The notes: generated by a model from the sequence alone, not told the origin. A stretch of 64,000 bases of DNA from Oleidesulfovibrio alaskensis DSM 16109 (GCF_000482745.1 NZ_AXWQ01000007.1:1-64000); one strand, 5' to 3'. Counted from the stretch's first letter, positions 52,758 to 62,225 are shown. Numbers and translations: made by a program.

Positions 52758-53178
52758 ATGCGCAGACCCGCGGTGCGGCAATGCCCCCCGCGGTGCGGTG
52801 GCTGAGTGTGCAGACACCCGCACCGCGCGGCGGGCAGTGGGACGGCAGGGCATATCCGCCACCCGCGTATGGCGGGCCTTCCCGGCGGACAGCAGCGGCG
52901 TTGGCCGTGGCATGCCGTTACGGCTGCCGGCAGAACGCTCTTCCGGTATTTCTGCGGCAGCGGCCCGGCCGCGGCACGGTACGGGCGCGGCATGTCGGAT
53001 AACGTATCTGCGGCGGGGCGTCATCTGCATTCCGGCAGGTGATGAAAGGGTGCTGTGCAGTCTTTCACAGACTGTATGCGGCTCCAAATAACCTGTTGAC
53101 GAAAACGTCAAGCCGGGATTAGGGTTTTTCAGCTTCACTGCTCCGTGAACGCGGCAACGCGAAAAAAAGAGATTACGA
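52758..53178. other. GC-rich intergenic region before the ilv leader
   Basis: About 420 bp without a supported gene. It contains two direct copies of CGCGGTGCGG (52770-52779, 52789-52798), either of which can pair with CCGCACCGCG at 52818-52827 to form a possible permease terminator, and the ilv promoter candidate near 53096. Confidence 0.5.
53096..53125 (+). promoter_or_regulatory. Candidate promoter of the ilvBN operon
   Basis: TTGACG (53096-53101) and TAGGGT (53120-53125) with an 18-bp spacer. The -35 is part of a palindrome TTGACG-AAAA-CGTCAA. The -10 match is poor. It would place the leader-peptide start about 45 nt downstream of the transcript start. Confidence 0.4.
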
Positions 53179-53301
53179 ATGACTTACGGCTACGCTGACA
53201 ACGCTGCTTCTTCCCAGACCCTACTGGGTCTCTGCGCCGTTGTTTCCGTCGTCGTCTCTGTCGTAGTCGTCGTCGTTCGCGTCGTTATAAGCGCGCCGTA
53301 G
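53179..53301 (+). CDS. ilv leader peptide (valine-rich attenuation peptide)
   Basis: A 40-codon reading frame. Residues 15-36 contain thirteen Val, three Leu and one Ile, including a run of six consecutive Val codons (53257-53277). This is the pattern of ilvB/ilvGMEDA leader peptides, where ribosome stalling at Val/Leu/Ile codons reports branched-chain amino-acid shortage. The stop codon (53299-53301) lies inside the proposed antiterminator arm. It is short and easily missed by gene callers. Found by direct reading; its translation is inferred. Confidence 0.85.
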   Translation: MTYGYADNAASSQTLLGLCAVVSVVVSVVVVVVRVVISAP

Positions 53302-53343
53302 CGGAGGAGCACATACACAGTATTCAGTCCAACCCCCGCCGGC
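53293..53343 (+). promoter_or_regulatory. ilv antiterminator
   Basis: GCGCCG (53293-53298) and GCGG (53301-53304) can pair with CGGCGC (53340-53345) and CCGC (53336-53339), with a two-base bulge at the leader stop codon. This pairing uses up the 5' arm of the downstream terminator. A ribosome at the stop codon would cover the left arm; one stalled on the Val codons would leave it free. Confidence 0.6.
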
Positions 53344-53368
53344 GCAAGCCGGCGGGGGTTGTCTTGTT
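53331..53368 (+). terminator. ilvBN attenuator terminator
   Basis: A perfect 13-bp stem AACCCCCGCCGGC / GCCGGCGGGGGTT (53331-53343 with 53348-53360) with a GCAA loop, followed by GTCTTGTTG. It lies between the leader peptide and ilvB. Confidence 0.85.
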
Positions 53369-53416
53369 GCAGCCGGTCGCCGGAAGCCGCCCGGGGAAAG
53401 CGAAGGAGGAGTCTCC

Positions 53417-55234
53417 ATGAGCCGTTCCCGATCACGCGACCATGCCGCCGAAGCGCGGCCGTCTGCCGGAAAGGCTGCCATGCATGGCAGCAAAACGCAG
53501 TGTCCGGCGCCGGAAAAACAGCAGCCTGCCGCCCGGCCGGAGCGCATGACAGGTGCAGCAGCCGTTGTGCGGATGCTTGAGCGACAGGGGGTGCGGCATG
53601 TGGCCGGCATTCCGGGCGGTGCCAGCCTGCCGCTGTACGATGCACTGGCAGCACGCGGCAGCATCCGGCACATTCTCACCCGTCATGAACAGGCTGCCGG
53701 CTTCATTGCGCAGGGCATGGCCCGTGCCACCGGTGTTCCTGCCGTATGTCTTGCCACTTCCGGTCCCGGCGCCACCAATATCCTTACCGCACTGGCCGAT
53801 GCCAAGCTTGATTCGGTTCCGGTTGTCTGCATCACGGGGCAGGTACCCACCACACTCATAGGTACCGATGCCTTTCAGGAGGTGGATACCTATGGCATGA
53901 GCATTCCTGTGACCAAACATAATTTTCTGGTCCGCACGGCGCAGGAACTGCTCACGGTCATTCCCGAAGCATTCCGCATTGCGGCTTCCGGCCGTCCGGG
54001 GCCGGTGCTTGTGGATATTCCGCGTGATGTGCAGCTGGCCACGCTGGAGATAGACAGCTGGCCCGGACCGGGGCTGCCCGATGCTCCCCTGATGCCGGAT
54101 ATGGAAGACGTGGTGGGTGCCGCCGCCATGATAGACGAGGCGGAGCGTCCGCTGATGTATCTGGGCGGCGGGGTCATCAGTTCCGGTGCCGCACCGGCGG
54201 CAAGGCGCATAGCCGAAAAGGCTGGCATACCGGTGGCCATGACGCTTATGGGACTCGGGGCCGTTCCTTCGGAGCATCCTCTTTCACTCGGCATGCTGGG
54301 CATGCACGCCGCGCGCTGCACCAACATGGCCATGGAAGAGTGCGACCTGCTTATTGTGGCGGGTGCCCGTTTTGACGACAGGGCCACAGGGCGTGTGGAC
54401 AGCTTCTGCCCGCGGGCGCGGGTGATTCATATCGACATCGATGCCAGCGAACTGGATAAAATCCGCTCTGCCCATCTGGGTATTCAGGGCGATGTGCGGG
54501 CAACTCTGGAGGCGCTGGAGCCGCTGGTTGCCCCGTGCGCCCGCGAAAACTGGCTGCACCGCGTGGAAGAGCTGCGCAACGGCTGGGGGCTGGATTTGCC
54601 GCGCACCGACGACCCCGTAAGTCCTTACGGCATGATTTTACGGACGGCGGAAATAGTGGGTCCGGAAGCCGTGGTGACCACCGATGTGGGCCAGCATCAG
54701 ATGCGTACGGCACAGGCATATCCTTTCAGCAGACCCCGTCAGTGGCTTACCTCTGGCGGGCTGGGCACCATGGGGTTCGGTCTGCCCGCCGCCATCGGGG
54801 CCGCGCTTGCCTGTCCGGAAAGAACGGTGGTCTGCTTCACGGGTGACGGCAGCCTGCAGATGAATATTCAGGAACTGGCCACCGCCGTGGAGCAGCGCTG
54901 CAACATCAAGATAATTCTTGCCAATAACAACGCTCTGGGACTGGTGCAGCAGTTGCAGAACCTGTTTTTCGAGCGGCGGGTTTTCGCCACGGATTATTCG
55001 GTACAGGTTGATTTTGTGCGTATTGCGGAAGGATTCGGCATGCCTGCCGTTGATCTGGGCGCCAGCCGTGATCCGCTGGGCATGCTGGAGGCCGCACTGA
55101 CCACGGCGGGGCCTTGTCTTGTGAACATTCCCGTGGCGGTTTCGGAAAGTGTTTTTCCCATGGTGCCTCCCGGCGCCGCCAACACAGAAATGATAGAAGG
55201 AGACGGCCATGACCGTACAGAAGCAGCAGCCTGA
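53417..55234 (+). CDS. ilvB: Acetolactate synthase large subunit
   Basis: A 605-residue thiamine-diphosphate/FAD enzyme, first common step of valine, leucine and isoleucine synthesis. The catalytic Glu is in RHEQAAGFIAQG. FAD/structural motifs include GPGATNILTALADA and FDDRATGR. The ThDP-Mg motif runs from GDGSLQMN to N in ANNNALGLV. A 35-residue Ala/Lys-rich N-terminal extension precedes the core. GGAGGAG lies before the start. It overlaps ilvN by 26 bp, so subunits are coupled. Confidence 0.97.
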   Translation: MSRSRSRDHAAEARPSAGKAAMHGSKTQCPAPEKQQPAARPERMTGAAAVVRMLERQGVRHVAGIPGGASLPLYDALAARGSIRHILTRHEQAAGFIAQGMARATGVPAVCLATSGPGATNILTALADAKLDSVPVVCITGQVPTTLIGTDAFQEVDTYGMSIPVTKHNFLVRTAQELLTVIPEAFRIAASGRPGPVLVDIPRDVQLATLEIDSWPGPGLPDAPLMPDMEDVVGAAAMIDEAERPLMYLGGGVISSGAAPAARRIAEKAGIPVAMTLMGLGAVPSEHPLSLGMLGMHAARCTNMAMEECDLLIVAGARFDDRATGRVDSFCPRARVIHIDIDASELDKIRSAHLGIQGDVRATLEALEPLVAPCARENWLHRVEELRNGWGLDLPRTDDPVSPYGMILRTAEIVGPEAVVTTDVGQHQMRTAQAYPFSRPRQWLTSGGLGTMGFGLPAAIGAALACPERTVVCFTGDGSLQMNIQELATAVEQRCNIKIILANNNALGLVQQLQNLFFERRVFATDYSVQVDFVRIAEGFGMPAVDLGASRDPLGMLEAALTTAGPCLVNIPVAVSESVFPMVPPGAANTEMIEGDGHDRTEAAA

Positions 55235-55574
55235 CAGCGCCGCGGGGCTTATTGCCCTGCGCCTTACCGTGCGTAACCACCCCGGTGTCATGTCGCATGT
55301 GTGCGGTCTTTTTGCCCGCCGCGCGTTCAACGTGGAAGGCATTCTGTGCACGCCGGTGGACGATGGTTCCATAAGCCGCATATGGCTGCTGGTACACGAT
55401 GATGCCCGTCTGGAGCAGATGATCAGGCAGGCGGCCAAACTGCAGGACGTGAGCGAAGTGCGTCCTTTTCCGGCTGACGGAGCTGCTTTTGCCCGTCTGG
55501 AATCCTGTGTTGCCGCGTGGGAAACCGGTGATGCGGTGTATGAGCGGCCTGCGGTTTCTGCACCGGTTTCGTGA
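55209..55574 (+). CDS. ilvN: Acetolactate synthase regulatory subunit
   Basis: A 121-residue ACT-domain protein that confers valine feedback on IlvB. LRLTVRNHPGVMSHVCGLFARRAFNVEGILCTPVDDGSISRIWLLVHDD matches the ACT core. It is shorter than the 160-residue IlvH type and closest to the IlvN type. GAAGGAGA precedes the start inside ilvB. Confidence 0.95.
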   Translation: MTVQKQQPDSAAGLIALRLTVRNHPGVMSHVCGLFARRAFNVEGILCTPVDDGSISRIWLLVHDDARLEQMIRQAAKLQDVSEVRPFPADGAAFARLESCVAAWETGDAVYERPAVSAPVS

Positions 55575-55614
55575 CGCTGTGCGGCCGGATGCCGTTGCGG
55601 GGTGCATGACAGAA

Positions 55615-55640
55615 AAAGGGCCGGAATATTCCGGCCCTTT
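55615..55640. terminator. Bidirectional terminator between ilvN and the efflux operon
   Basis: A perfect 26-bp palindrome built on AAAGGGCCGGAA / TTCCGGCCCTTT with no unpaired centre beyond TATT-type bases. It is flanked by A and T runs on both sides. It ends both the ilvBN and RND efflux transcripts. Confidence 0.85.
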
Positions 55641-55673
55641 CTGTGTCTGTGCGTCTGAGACTGCCTGCAACGG

Positions 55674-57158
55674 TCAGCGCTGACTGCTTCCGGCGTCCTG
55701 CGCCGTCTGCTGCAGTGCTTCCATGGTCTGCCATCCGCCGCCCATGGATTTGTAGATGCGTACCAGGCTGTCCACCACGGCGCCCTTGCTTACTGCCAGC
55801 TGGTCTTCGTACGAGAGCAGCGACCGGCGGGCTTCCAGCACGTCGCTGAAGTCCACAAGGCCGTTCAGGTACTTGTCCTGCGCCAGTTCAAGCGCTTCGC
55901 GGGCTGCCAGTGTGGCTGCCTGCAGCGCGTCACGGCGGTTCTGTTCCTTGGCGTAGTCCGTCATGGCCGTCTGGGCTTCATTCAGCGCGGCCAGCACCGT
56001 GTGCTGGTAACGGTGCAGGTACTGTTCCTGCACGGCTTCAGCCACATCTATATTACGGCGTATGGCTCCGGCGCGGAAAATGGGCCAGCTGATGCCCGGC
56101 CCGAAACTGTAGACCTGACTGCCGCTTTCAAACAGGCTGCTCTGGGCAAACGATTCCAGCCCGATGGAGCCGACCAGCCGGAATTTGGGGTACAGTTCAG
56201 CCGTGGCCACCCCCACTTCAGCGGTTCTGGCTGCCAGCGTGCGTTCCGCCATGCGGATGTCGGGCCGGTTGCGCAGCGCGTCTGCAGGTATGCCCACGGC
56301 CACACTGACCGGTGGCATGGGTATGGGACGCCGGGTGATAAGCTCGGCATGCAGCGTGTCGGGCTGCTGCCCCAGCAGCAATGCCAGCCGGTTGATGGCG
56401 GCATCCAGCTTGGACTGCAGTGCGGGAATCTCGGCGCGGGTGCTTTCAAGGCTGTAGCGCGCCTGCTGCACACCCAGCGCATCGCTCAGGCCGGAATCGT
56501 AGCGCGAGGCGACGATTTCATAGGTTTCTTTCTGTTCTTCAAGGTTGGCCTGAGCCACGGAAAGCCGGGTCTGGTAGGTGCGCACGTCCACGTAGGTGGA
56601 TGCTATTTCCGCCAGCATGGATACGTATACATCGCGCAGGTCGGCTTCGCTGGCTTCCAGTTCGGCTCCGGCGGCTTCAACGGCACGGCGCGTGCCGCCG
56701 AAGATGTCTATTTCCCATCCGGCATCAAATCCGGCTTTGTACAGGTCACGTTCCTTGCCGTCGTATCCCGCGTTTTCAGACTGTTGGCCGGTGGACAGGC
56801 TGCCCGAGGCATCCAGCGTGGGGTACAGGTCCGCCTCGCTGATGCCCAGACGGGCCCGTGCGGCGCGGACGCGGGCCCGGGCTTCCTTCAGGTCAAGGTT
56901 GCCGGTCACGGCGCGCTGCATCAGGCTGTCCAGCATGGGATCTTCCAGCACTTTCCACCATTGCGACAGCGCGGTGGTGGCGTTTCTGGTCTGCCGCAGG
57001 CCGGAAACGTCCTCCGTGCGCCATGCGGCGGGCGAATCCAGTTCCGGTGCGGTATAATCCGGCCCCACGGCGCAGCCGCCTGCAAACACTATGGTCAGCA
57101 GAGCGGAGGCCAGCAGACCGTTTCTGCGCGGCGTGGCGTATGCCTTGTTATGCGTCAT
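55674..57158 (-). CDS. Outer-membrane efflux lipoprotein (TolC/OprM type)
   Basis: A 494-residue protein with a lipoprotein signal (LTIVFAGGCAVGPDY, lipobox Cys about residue 29) and two OEP repeats, each a long helical hairpin (for example ARVRAARARLGISEADLYPTLD and ISEAVQEQ-type DVAEAVQEQYLHRYQHTVLAALNEAQTAM). It forms the outer-membrane channel of the tripartite pump encoded upstream. It overlaps the RND gene by 11 bp. Confidence 0.93.
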   Translation of the reverse strand: MTHNKAYATPRRNGLLASALLTIVFAGGCAVGPDYTAPELDSPAAWRTEDVSGLRQTRNATTALSQWWKVLEDPMLDSLMQRAVTGNLDLKEARARVRAARARLGISEADLYPTLDASGSLSTGQQSENAGYDGKERDLYKAGFDAGWEIDIFGGTRRAVEAAGAELEASEADLRDVYVSMLAEIASTYVDVRTYQTRLSVAQANLEEQKETYEIVASRYDSGLSDALGVQQARYSLESTRAEIPALQSKLDAAINRLALLLGQQPDTLHAELITRRPIPMPPVSVAVGIPADALRNRPDIRMAERTLAARTAEVGVATAELYPKFRLVGSIGLESFAQSSLFESGSQVYSFGPGISWPIFRAGAIRRNIDVAEAVQEQYLHRYQHTVLAALNEAQTAMTDYAKEQNRRDALQAATLAAREALELAQDKYLNGLVDFSDVLEARRSLLSYEDQLAVSKGAVVDSLVRIYKSMGGGWQTMEALQQTAQDAGSSQR

Positions 57159-60100
57159 TGTTGCTCCCCGTATCGGTCAGTTCTGCGTGCGCGGCGTCGC
57201 GCCTGCGGTGTACCCAGTCCATGGTTCTGGTGCGCATGGTTTCAAAGGCGGCATACAGCGGCGGGATGAAGAATATCCCCACCATGGTGGATGCCAGCAT
57301 GCCCGCGAACACCGTGGTGCCGATGGACTGACGGCTGCCTGCACCGGCACCCTGGGCGATGACCATGGGGAACACGCCCAGAATGAACGAGAACGCCGTC
57401 ATGAGCACCGCACGGAATCTGATACGCGCGCCCGTGGTGGCGGCTTCCATGATGGAGGCGCCCTCAAGCCGTTTGTCGCGCGAGAATTCCACGATGAGGA
57501 TGGCGTTTTTGGCCGCCAGCCCCACCAGCAGCACAAGCCCTATCTGGGCGTATATGCTCAGCGGCATGCCTGCTATCATCAGCCCCGCCAGCGCGCCGCC
57601 GGAGGCGAACAGAATGGAGAGCATGACAGGCAGCGGCGTTGTCCAGCTTTCGTACTGTGCCACAAGGAACAGGTAGCCGAACAGCAGTGCCAGTCCCACA
57701 AGAATGCCGGTCTGTCCCTGCGTCTGCTTTTCCTGATAGCTCTGGCCGGACCATTCATAGGTGTAGCCTTCGGGCAGTGTTTTGTCCGCCAGTTCCTCGA
57801 ACAGATCCATGGCCTGACCGGAGCTGAAGCCCGGAACAGGTATGGCCATTATCTGCGCCGAGGGGAACTGGTTGTAGCGCGAGTAGCTTTGCGGTCCAAG
57901 CACAGTCTCTATGGTTGCTATGCTGCCCAGCGGCACCATGTGTCCGTCACCGCTGCGCACGTGCAGGCGGCTGATGTCGTCCACCGCATTGCGGTAGTCG
58001 TTTTCGGCCTGAATGTTGACCTGAAACGCGCGGCCCAGCATGTTGAAGTCGTTTATATACCGCGAACCGAGCTGTGTCTGCAACGTGGCGAATACGTTGC
58101 TGACGGCCACACCCATGCTTTCCGCCTTTGCCCTGTCCAGCTTGATGAACACCTGCGGCACGTTGGCGGAATAAGAGCTGAACGCGGCCATTATTCTGGG
58201 GTCGCTGTTGGCCGCGATGAGCATGGAGCGCACTGCGGCGGCCAGTTCCTGAGGGCTTTGACCCTGCGTGGCCAGCACGCGGAAGTCTATGCCGCCCGCC
58301 ATGCCCAGACCGGGAATGGCCGGCGGCAGCAGTACGCGGGTGTTGGCGTAAGGGATGGCGTTGAAGGCCACGGTCATTTTGGCCTGCAGGGCCGTTGCGT
58401 GCAGCGAAGCATCGCTGCGTTCGTCCCACGGGAGCAGGTTGGCGATGAGCAGACCGGAGTTTGCCCCGCGGCCGCTCAGAAAGCTGAAGCCGTTGATGCC
58501 CAGCACTTCCTGCATGCCGTCCATGGTTTCCATCTGTGCGCCGATTTCGTCAATCACATTGCCTGTTCTGGGCTTTGCGGCTCCGTCGGGCAACTGCACA
58601 TCCACAAACAGAGCGCCCTGATCTTCATCGGGAACAAAACTGGTGTGGATACTGTTCATCATGTAGTACGTGCCCGCGGCCACTGCCAGAAAGAGCACGC
58701 CGGAGATGACCATCTTGCGGATGAGCCATGCCGTGCCGGAAACAAAGCTGTTGCGGCACTTGTTGAGCACCGTGTTGAACACGGCCAGAGGTCCGTGCTG
58801 ATGCATGCGCACCGGCCGCAGCAGAATGGCGCACAGCGCGGGGCTGAGCGTCAGCGCGTTGACCGAAGACAGCAGCACCGACGTGGATATGGTGACCGCA
58901 AACTGCCGGAAGATGTTGCCGGTGATGCCCGAGATGAAGCCAATGGGCACAAAAACGGCCAGCAGCACCAGCGTGGTGGCGATGACCGGCCCGGTCACCT
59001 GTTCCATGGCCTTGATGGTGGCCTGAGGCGCGGGCAGTTTTTCCTCGTACATGATGCGCTGTACGTTTTCCACCACCACAATGGCATCGTCCACCACCAC
59101 GCCGATGGCCAGAATGAGCGCAAACAGGGTGAACGTGTTTGCGCTGTACCCCAGCGCCATGAGCACCGCAAATGTGCCCAGCAGCGAAACAGGGATGGTC
59201 AGCGTGGGAATGAGCGTCGCCCGCAGGTCCTGCAGGAAGATGTATGTCACGCCCATGACCAGTGCAAAGGTGATGAGCAGGGTGAGGATTATTTCCCACA
59301 GCGCGGCACGCACATAGTCCGTGGTGTCGTACATCAGCCGGTATTCCACGTCTTCGGGAAAGAATCTGGAAAGCCGGTCGAGTTCTTTGTTCAGGTTTTC
59401 AACGGTATCCAGAGCGTTGGCTGTGGGGCTCTGGTACACGCCCAGCGCAATGGCGGGGTGTCCGTTGAATGTGGCCTCTGTGCCGTAGTCCTTGGCGCCC
59501 AGCTCCACGCGCGCCACATCGCCCAGACGCAGCAGGCCGCCTGTGTCGTTGCTGCGGATGACAATGTTGCGGAACTCTTCCACCGTGGTCAGACGGCCTT
59601 TGGCGCGTACGGTGAACGTGAGCTGCTGGTCGGGCGAAGACGGGGCGGAGCCCACACTGCCCGCGGCAGCCTGAATGTTCTGCGAGCCGACGGCTTCAAT
59701 GACTTCCTCGGGGCTTACCTTGAGCGCGGCCATTCTGTCCGGATCAAGCCAGATGCGCATGCTGTAGTCTTTGGCACCGAACACCGTGACGTCGCTGACG
59801 CCGTTCACGCGGGTAAGCGCGTCTTTGATGTTTATGCTGACGTAGTTGCTCAGATAGAGCGAGTCATGCGATCCCTGAGGGGAGATAAACGAGTATACAG
59901 CAAGCATGTTTGAGGATTTCGAACGGATGGAAACCCCCTGCTGCTTGACTTCCGTGGGCAGAACAGGTTCTGCCAGCGCGACGCGGTTCTGCACGTTGAC
60001 CTGTGCTATATCGGGGTCCACATCAGGCCCGAAGGTCACTGTAAGTGAGTAGTTGCCGCTGTTATCGCTGCTGGACGACATGTAGACCATGCCTTCGACG

Positions 60101-60315
60101 CCGTTGACCTGCGACTCGATGGGCGCTGCCACGGTATCGGCCAGAACCTGTGCGCTGGCACCCGGATACGCGGCCGAAACCACGATTTCCGGAGGGTTGA
60201 TCTGAGGGTACTGCGCCACGGGAATGGTGAACATGGTCACCAGACCGGCAATGGTGATGACCAGTGATATGACCATCGCCAGCCGCGGGCGGCTTACAAA
60301 CAGTTTGGCGATCAT
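57148..60315 (-). CDS. RND efflux pump inner-membrane transporter (HAE1, AcrB/MexB-like)
   Basis: A 1055-residue proton-drug antiporter with twelve transmembrane helices and two large periplasmic loops. SRPRLAMVISLVITIAGLVTMFTIPVAQYPQI begins the family; ILAIGVVVDDAIVVVENVQRIM holds the paired Asp of the proton relay. GIQAA-type motif SQNIQAAAGSVG and the final helices (GVFPMVIAQGAGAGSRQSIGTTVFAGM) are typical. Three bp separate it from the membrane-fusion gene. Substrates are not predictable. Confidence 0.97.
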   Translation of the reverse strand: MIAKLFVSRPRLAMVISLVITIAGLVTMFTIPVAQYPQINPPEIVVSAAYPGASAQVLADTVAAPIESQVNGVEGMVYMSSSSDNSGNYSLTVTFGPDVDPDIAQVNVQNRVALAEPVLPTEVKQQGVSIRSKSSNMLAVYSFISPQGSHDSLYLSNYVSINIKDALTRVNGVSDVTVFGAKDYSMRIWLDPDRMAALKVSPEEVIEAVGSQNIQAAAGSVGSAPSSPDQQLTFTVRAKGRLTTVEEFRNIVIRSNDTGGLLRLGDVARVELGAKDYGTEATFNGHPAIALGVYQSPTANALDTVENLNKELDRLSRFFPEDVEYRLMYDTTDYVRAALWEIILTLLITFALVMGVTYIFLQDLRATLIPTLTIPVSLLGTFAVLMALGYSANTFTLFALILAIGVVVDDAIVVVENVQRIMYEEKLPAPQATIKAMEQVTGPVIATTLVLLAVFVPIGFISGITGNIFRQFAVTISTSVLLSSVNALTLSPALCAILLRPVRMHQHGPLAVFNTVLNKCRNSFVSGTAWLIRKMVISGVLFLAVAAGTYYMMNSIHTSFVPDEDQGALFVDVQLPDGAAKPRTGNVIDEIGAQMETMDGMQEVLGINGFSFLSGRGANSGLLIANLLPWDERSDASLHATALQAKMTVAFNAIPYANTRVLLPPAIPGLGMAGGIDFRVLATQGQSPQELAAAVRSMLIAANSDPRIMAAFSSYSANVPQVFIKLDRAKAESMGVAVSNVFATLQTQLGSRYINDFNMLGRAFQVNIQAENDYRNAVDDISRLHVRSGDGHMVPLGSIATIETVLGPQSYSRYNQFPSAQIMAIPVPGFSSGQAMDLFEELADKTLPEGYTYEWSGQSYQEKQTQGQTGILVGLALLFGYLFLVAQYESWTTPLPVMLSILFASGGALAGLMIAGMPLSIYAQIGLVLLVGLAAKNAILIVEFSRDKRLEGASIMEAATTGARIRFRAVLMTAFSFILGVFPMVIAQGAGAGSRQSIGTTVFAGMLASTMVGIFFIPPLYAAFETMRTRTMDWVHRRRDAAHAELTDTGSNNDA

Positions 60316-60318
60316 GGG

Positions 60319-61530
60319 CTACTCCTGACCGCGGGTGGCGTCAAGCTTGGGTTCCACGGGCTGGCCCACGCGGGCTTTCTGCAGTCCGTGCACAATGATG
60401 GTTTCGCCGCCCTGCAGTCCGTCTTCCACAACCCAACTGGCGCCGACGGTTGCTCCGGTGACGATGCGGCGTACACTCACCACGTTGCCTTCTCCCACTA
60501 CCAGTACAAACCGGCCGTCCTTGTCTTCCTGCACGGCTGCCTGCGGTACCACCGGGCGCGGCTTTGCGGCGGCCTTGGTCAGTTCCACGGTTACATAACC
60601 GCCCGGCAGCAGCAGCTGGCCCGGGTTGTCAAACACCGCGCGCACGGCAATGGTGCCGGTACGGGCATCTATTTCGTTATCCACAAAATCTATGCGTCCC
60701 TGTGCGGGGTAGACCGTTCCGTCGGAAAGGCGCAGGCGCGGCACAACCACGTCGGAAAATGAAACCTCGCCCGAAGGCAGCGGAGACACCTGCCGGCTCA
60801 TGGCCAGATAATCCTGCTCGTTCAGCGAAAAGACCACACGGATGGGGTCTACCTGTACGATGCGTGCCAGCGCTCCCGTGGAGGGAGTCACAAGGTTGCC
60901 CTTGGTCACCTGAACACGACCGATGCGTCCGTGGATGGGGGCAGTGATGGTGGTGTACCCCAGATTAAGTCTGGACTGCTCAAGCGCGGCCATGGCTTCC
61001 TGCAGCTGGGCCTTTGCCTGCAGCTGGTCGCTGACTGCCGCGTCCATGTCTGCCGCGGCCACACCGCTTTTACGGGTGGAACGCAGGCGCTTTAAGTATT
61101 TTTCGGCCCTGTCCAGCGAAGCCTGTGCCTTGTCCACGGCGGCGGCGTCGGCGTTGACACGGGCACGGTAGGTTGTCTGCTCGATGACAAAAAGAACGTC
61201 ACCGGCGTTTACCATGCCGCCTTCGGTGACGTTTACTGCCGTGAGATATCCTTCGACTCTCGGCTGCAGGTCCACTGCCTGAATGGCTTCAACCCTGCCC
61301 ACATATGCCTGCGGGGGGTTGGCGTCCTTCACCTGAACTTTTTCCACGGTGACGGCGGGGGCAGGGCCTTGTGCTCCGGCGCCGGGCGCCGCATAGGCAA
61401 AGGTGGCCAGCACGGTGAACCACAGCAGTACCGATGCCGTGAATACCGCGGAGACGTGAACTGTGCGCGATGTTGCCGGTGCAGGATGACCGGATCGCAG
61501 ATGACAATGGTTATGCATACGTAAATCCAT
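60319..61530 (-). CDS. RND efflux membrane-fusion protein (AcrA/MexA-like)
   Basis: A 403-residue periplasmic adaptor. It has an N-terminal hydrophobic signal segment (about residues 24-45), then the barrel and lipoyl halves (YVGRVEAIQAVDLQPRVEGYLTAVNVTEGGMVNAGDVLFVIE). A coiled-coil hairpin (DAAVDKAQASLDRAEKYLKRL) and GRIGRVQVTKGNLVTPS follow. ATG at 61530 or 61518 is likely; neither has a strong ribosome-binding site. The signal lacks a clear lipobox. Confidence 0.92.
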   Translation of the reverse strand: MDLRMHNHCHLRSGHPAPATSRTVHVSAVFTASVLLWFTVLATFAYAAPGAGAQGPAPAVTVEKVQVKDANPPQAYVGRVEAIQAVDLQPRVEGYLTAVNVTEGGMVNAGDVLFVIEQTTYRARVNADAAAVDKAQASLDRAEKYLKRLRSTRKSGVAAADMDAAVSDQLQAKAQLQEAMAALEQSRLNLGYTTITAPIHGRIGRVQVTKGNLVTPSTGALARIVQVDPIRVVFSLNEQDYLAMSRQVSPLPSGEVSFSDVVVPRLRLSDGTVYPAQGRIDFVDNEIDARTGTIAVRAVFDNPGQLLLPGGYVTVELTKAAAKPRPVVPQAAVQEDKDGRFVLVVGEGNVVSVRRIVTGATVGASWVVEDGLQGGETIIVHGLQKARVGQPVEPKLDATRGQE

Positions 61531-61564
61531 AAAAAAAGTTTGTGGAATCCCGACGAGTGCCCGT

Positions 61565-62035
61565 CTATCGGGTCGTTTCCAGTTCTCTGATGATGATATC
61601 CACCACTTCTGACCAGCAGCGCATGCGTTCTTCTCCGATGATGGATGAAATGCCGGCAAGCTTTTCATTAAGCAGCTGATCGGATGCCAGTAAATAACTT
61701 TGCAGCGGGCCGGAAAGCGAGATGCGTACCGCCCGTCTGTCTTCCGGACAGTTCCGGCGTTCAAGGATACCTTTTCTTACCAGCGCGTTCACCATGGTGG
61801 AGGCGGAAGAAGGGGAAACCTCCGCTTTTTCGGCCAGTTCTTTAAGCAGCATGCCCGGACGGCCCGATTCGGTATGGTCACGGATGATCATTACCATACG
61901 TATCTGTCTTTGGGTAAGGTTGCTTATGGGGTCGTTGCCCAGTCTGCGCGAAAGCTCACGGGTGCTGTAATCGCCCAGTGCGGCAGCGGATTTGAAATGG
62001 CGCTTCCAGATGGGATGGCGTTGGAGGTTGCTCAT
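61565..62035 (-). CDS. MarR-family regulator of the RND pump
   Basis: A 156-residue winged helix-turn-helix repressor. LTQRQIRMVMIIRDH, LLKELAEKAEVSPSSASTMVNALVRKGILERR and the wing CPEDRRAVRISLS define MarR. It lies just upstream of the three pump genes on the same strand (34 bp gap), so local autoregulation is likely. The ligand is unknown. Confidence 0.93.
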   Translation of the reverse strand: MSNLQRHPIWKRHFKSAAALGDYSTRELSRRLGNDPISNLTQRQIRMVMIIRDHTESGRPGMLLKELAEKAEVSPSSASTMVNALVRKGILERRNCPEDRRAVRISLSGPLQSYLLASDQLLNEKLAGISSIIGEERMRCWSEVVDIIIRELETTR

Positions 62036-62056
62036 GATCAGGCTCCTGTAAAATAA

Positions 62057-62114
62057 ATAATTCGATGGAGCAAAGTATGTCTGTTTTCAAATAATGTCAA
62101 TACACATAATTCGA
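62057..62114. promoter_or_regulatory. Direct repeats upstream of marR
   Basis: Two identical ATAATTCGA copies (62057-62065 and 62106-62114) in an AT-rich stretch directly upstream of the marR start. Candidate operator half-sites, with the second copy part of a loose TGTC...GACA inverted repeat. Confidence 0.4.
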
Positions 62115-62174
62115 CACTGGTGTATGTTTATGGCTGCGGGCGCTATAACATGCATGATTGTATTTAAAATTTCC

Positions 62175-62206
62175 ACAAAAAAATAAGGCGGGCAGATGCC
62201 CGCCTT
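62175..62206 (-). terminator. Terminator of the PEP-CTERM gene
   Basis: AAGGCGGGC-AGAT-GCCCGCCTT (62185-62193 with 62198-62206), followed on the minus strand by ATTTTTTT. It lies 20 bp past the stop at 62226. Confidence 0.9.
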
Positions 62207-62225
62207 GTTCTTTGGCGTTTTGTGG

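Noticed and set aside
55615..55640. Perfect palindrome as an operator
   Set aside because: Position between two convergent stops with A and T flanks fits a bidirectional terminator better.
57091..59913. A 940-codon open frame on the plus strand
   Set aside because: It lies antisense to the RND transporter. Composition is His/Gln/Gly-rich, typical of the complement of a GC-rich membrane gene, with no domain.
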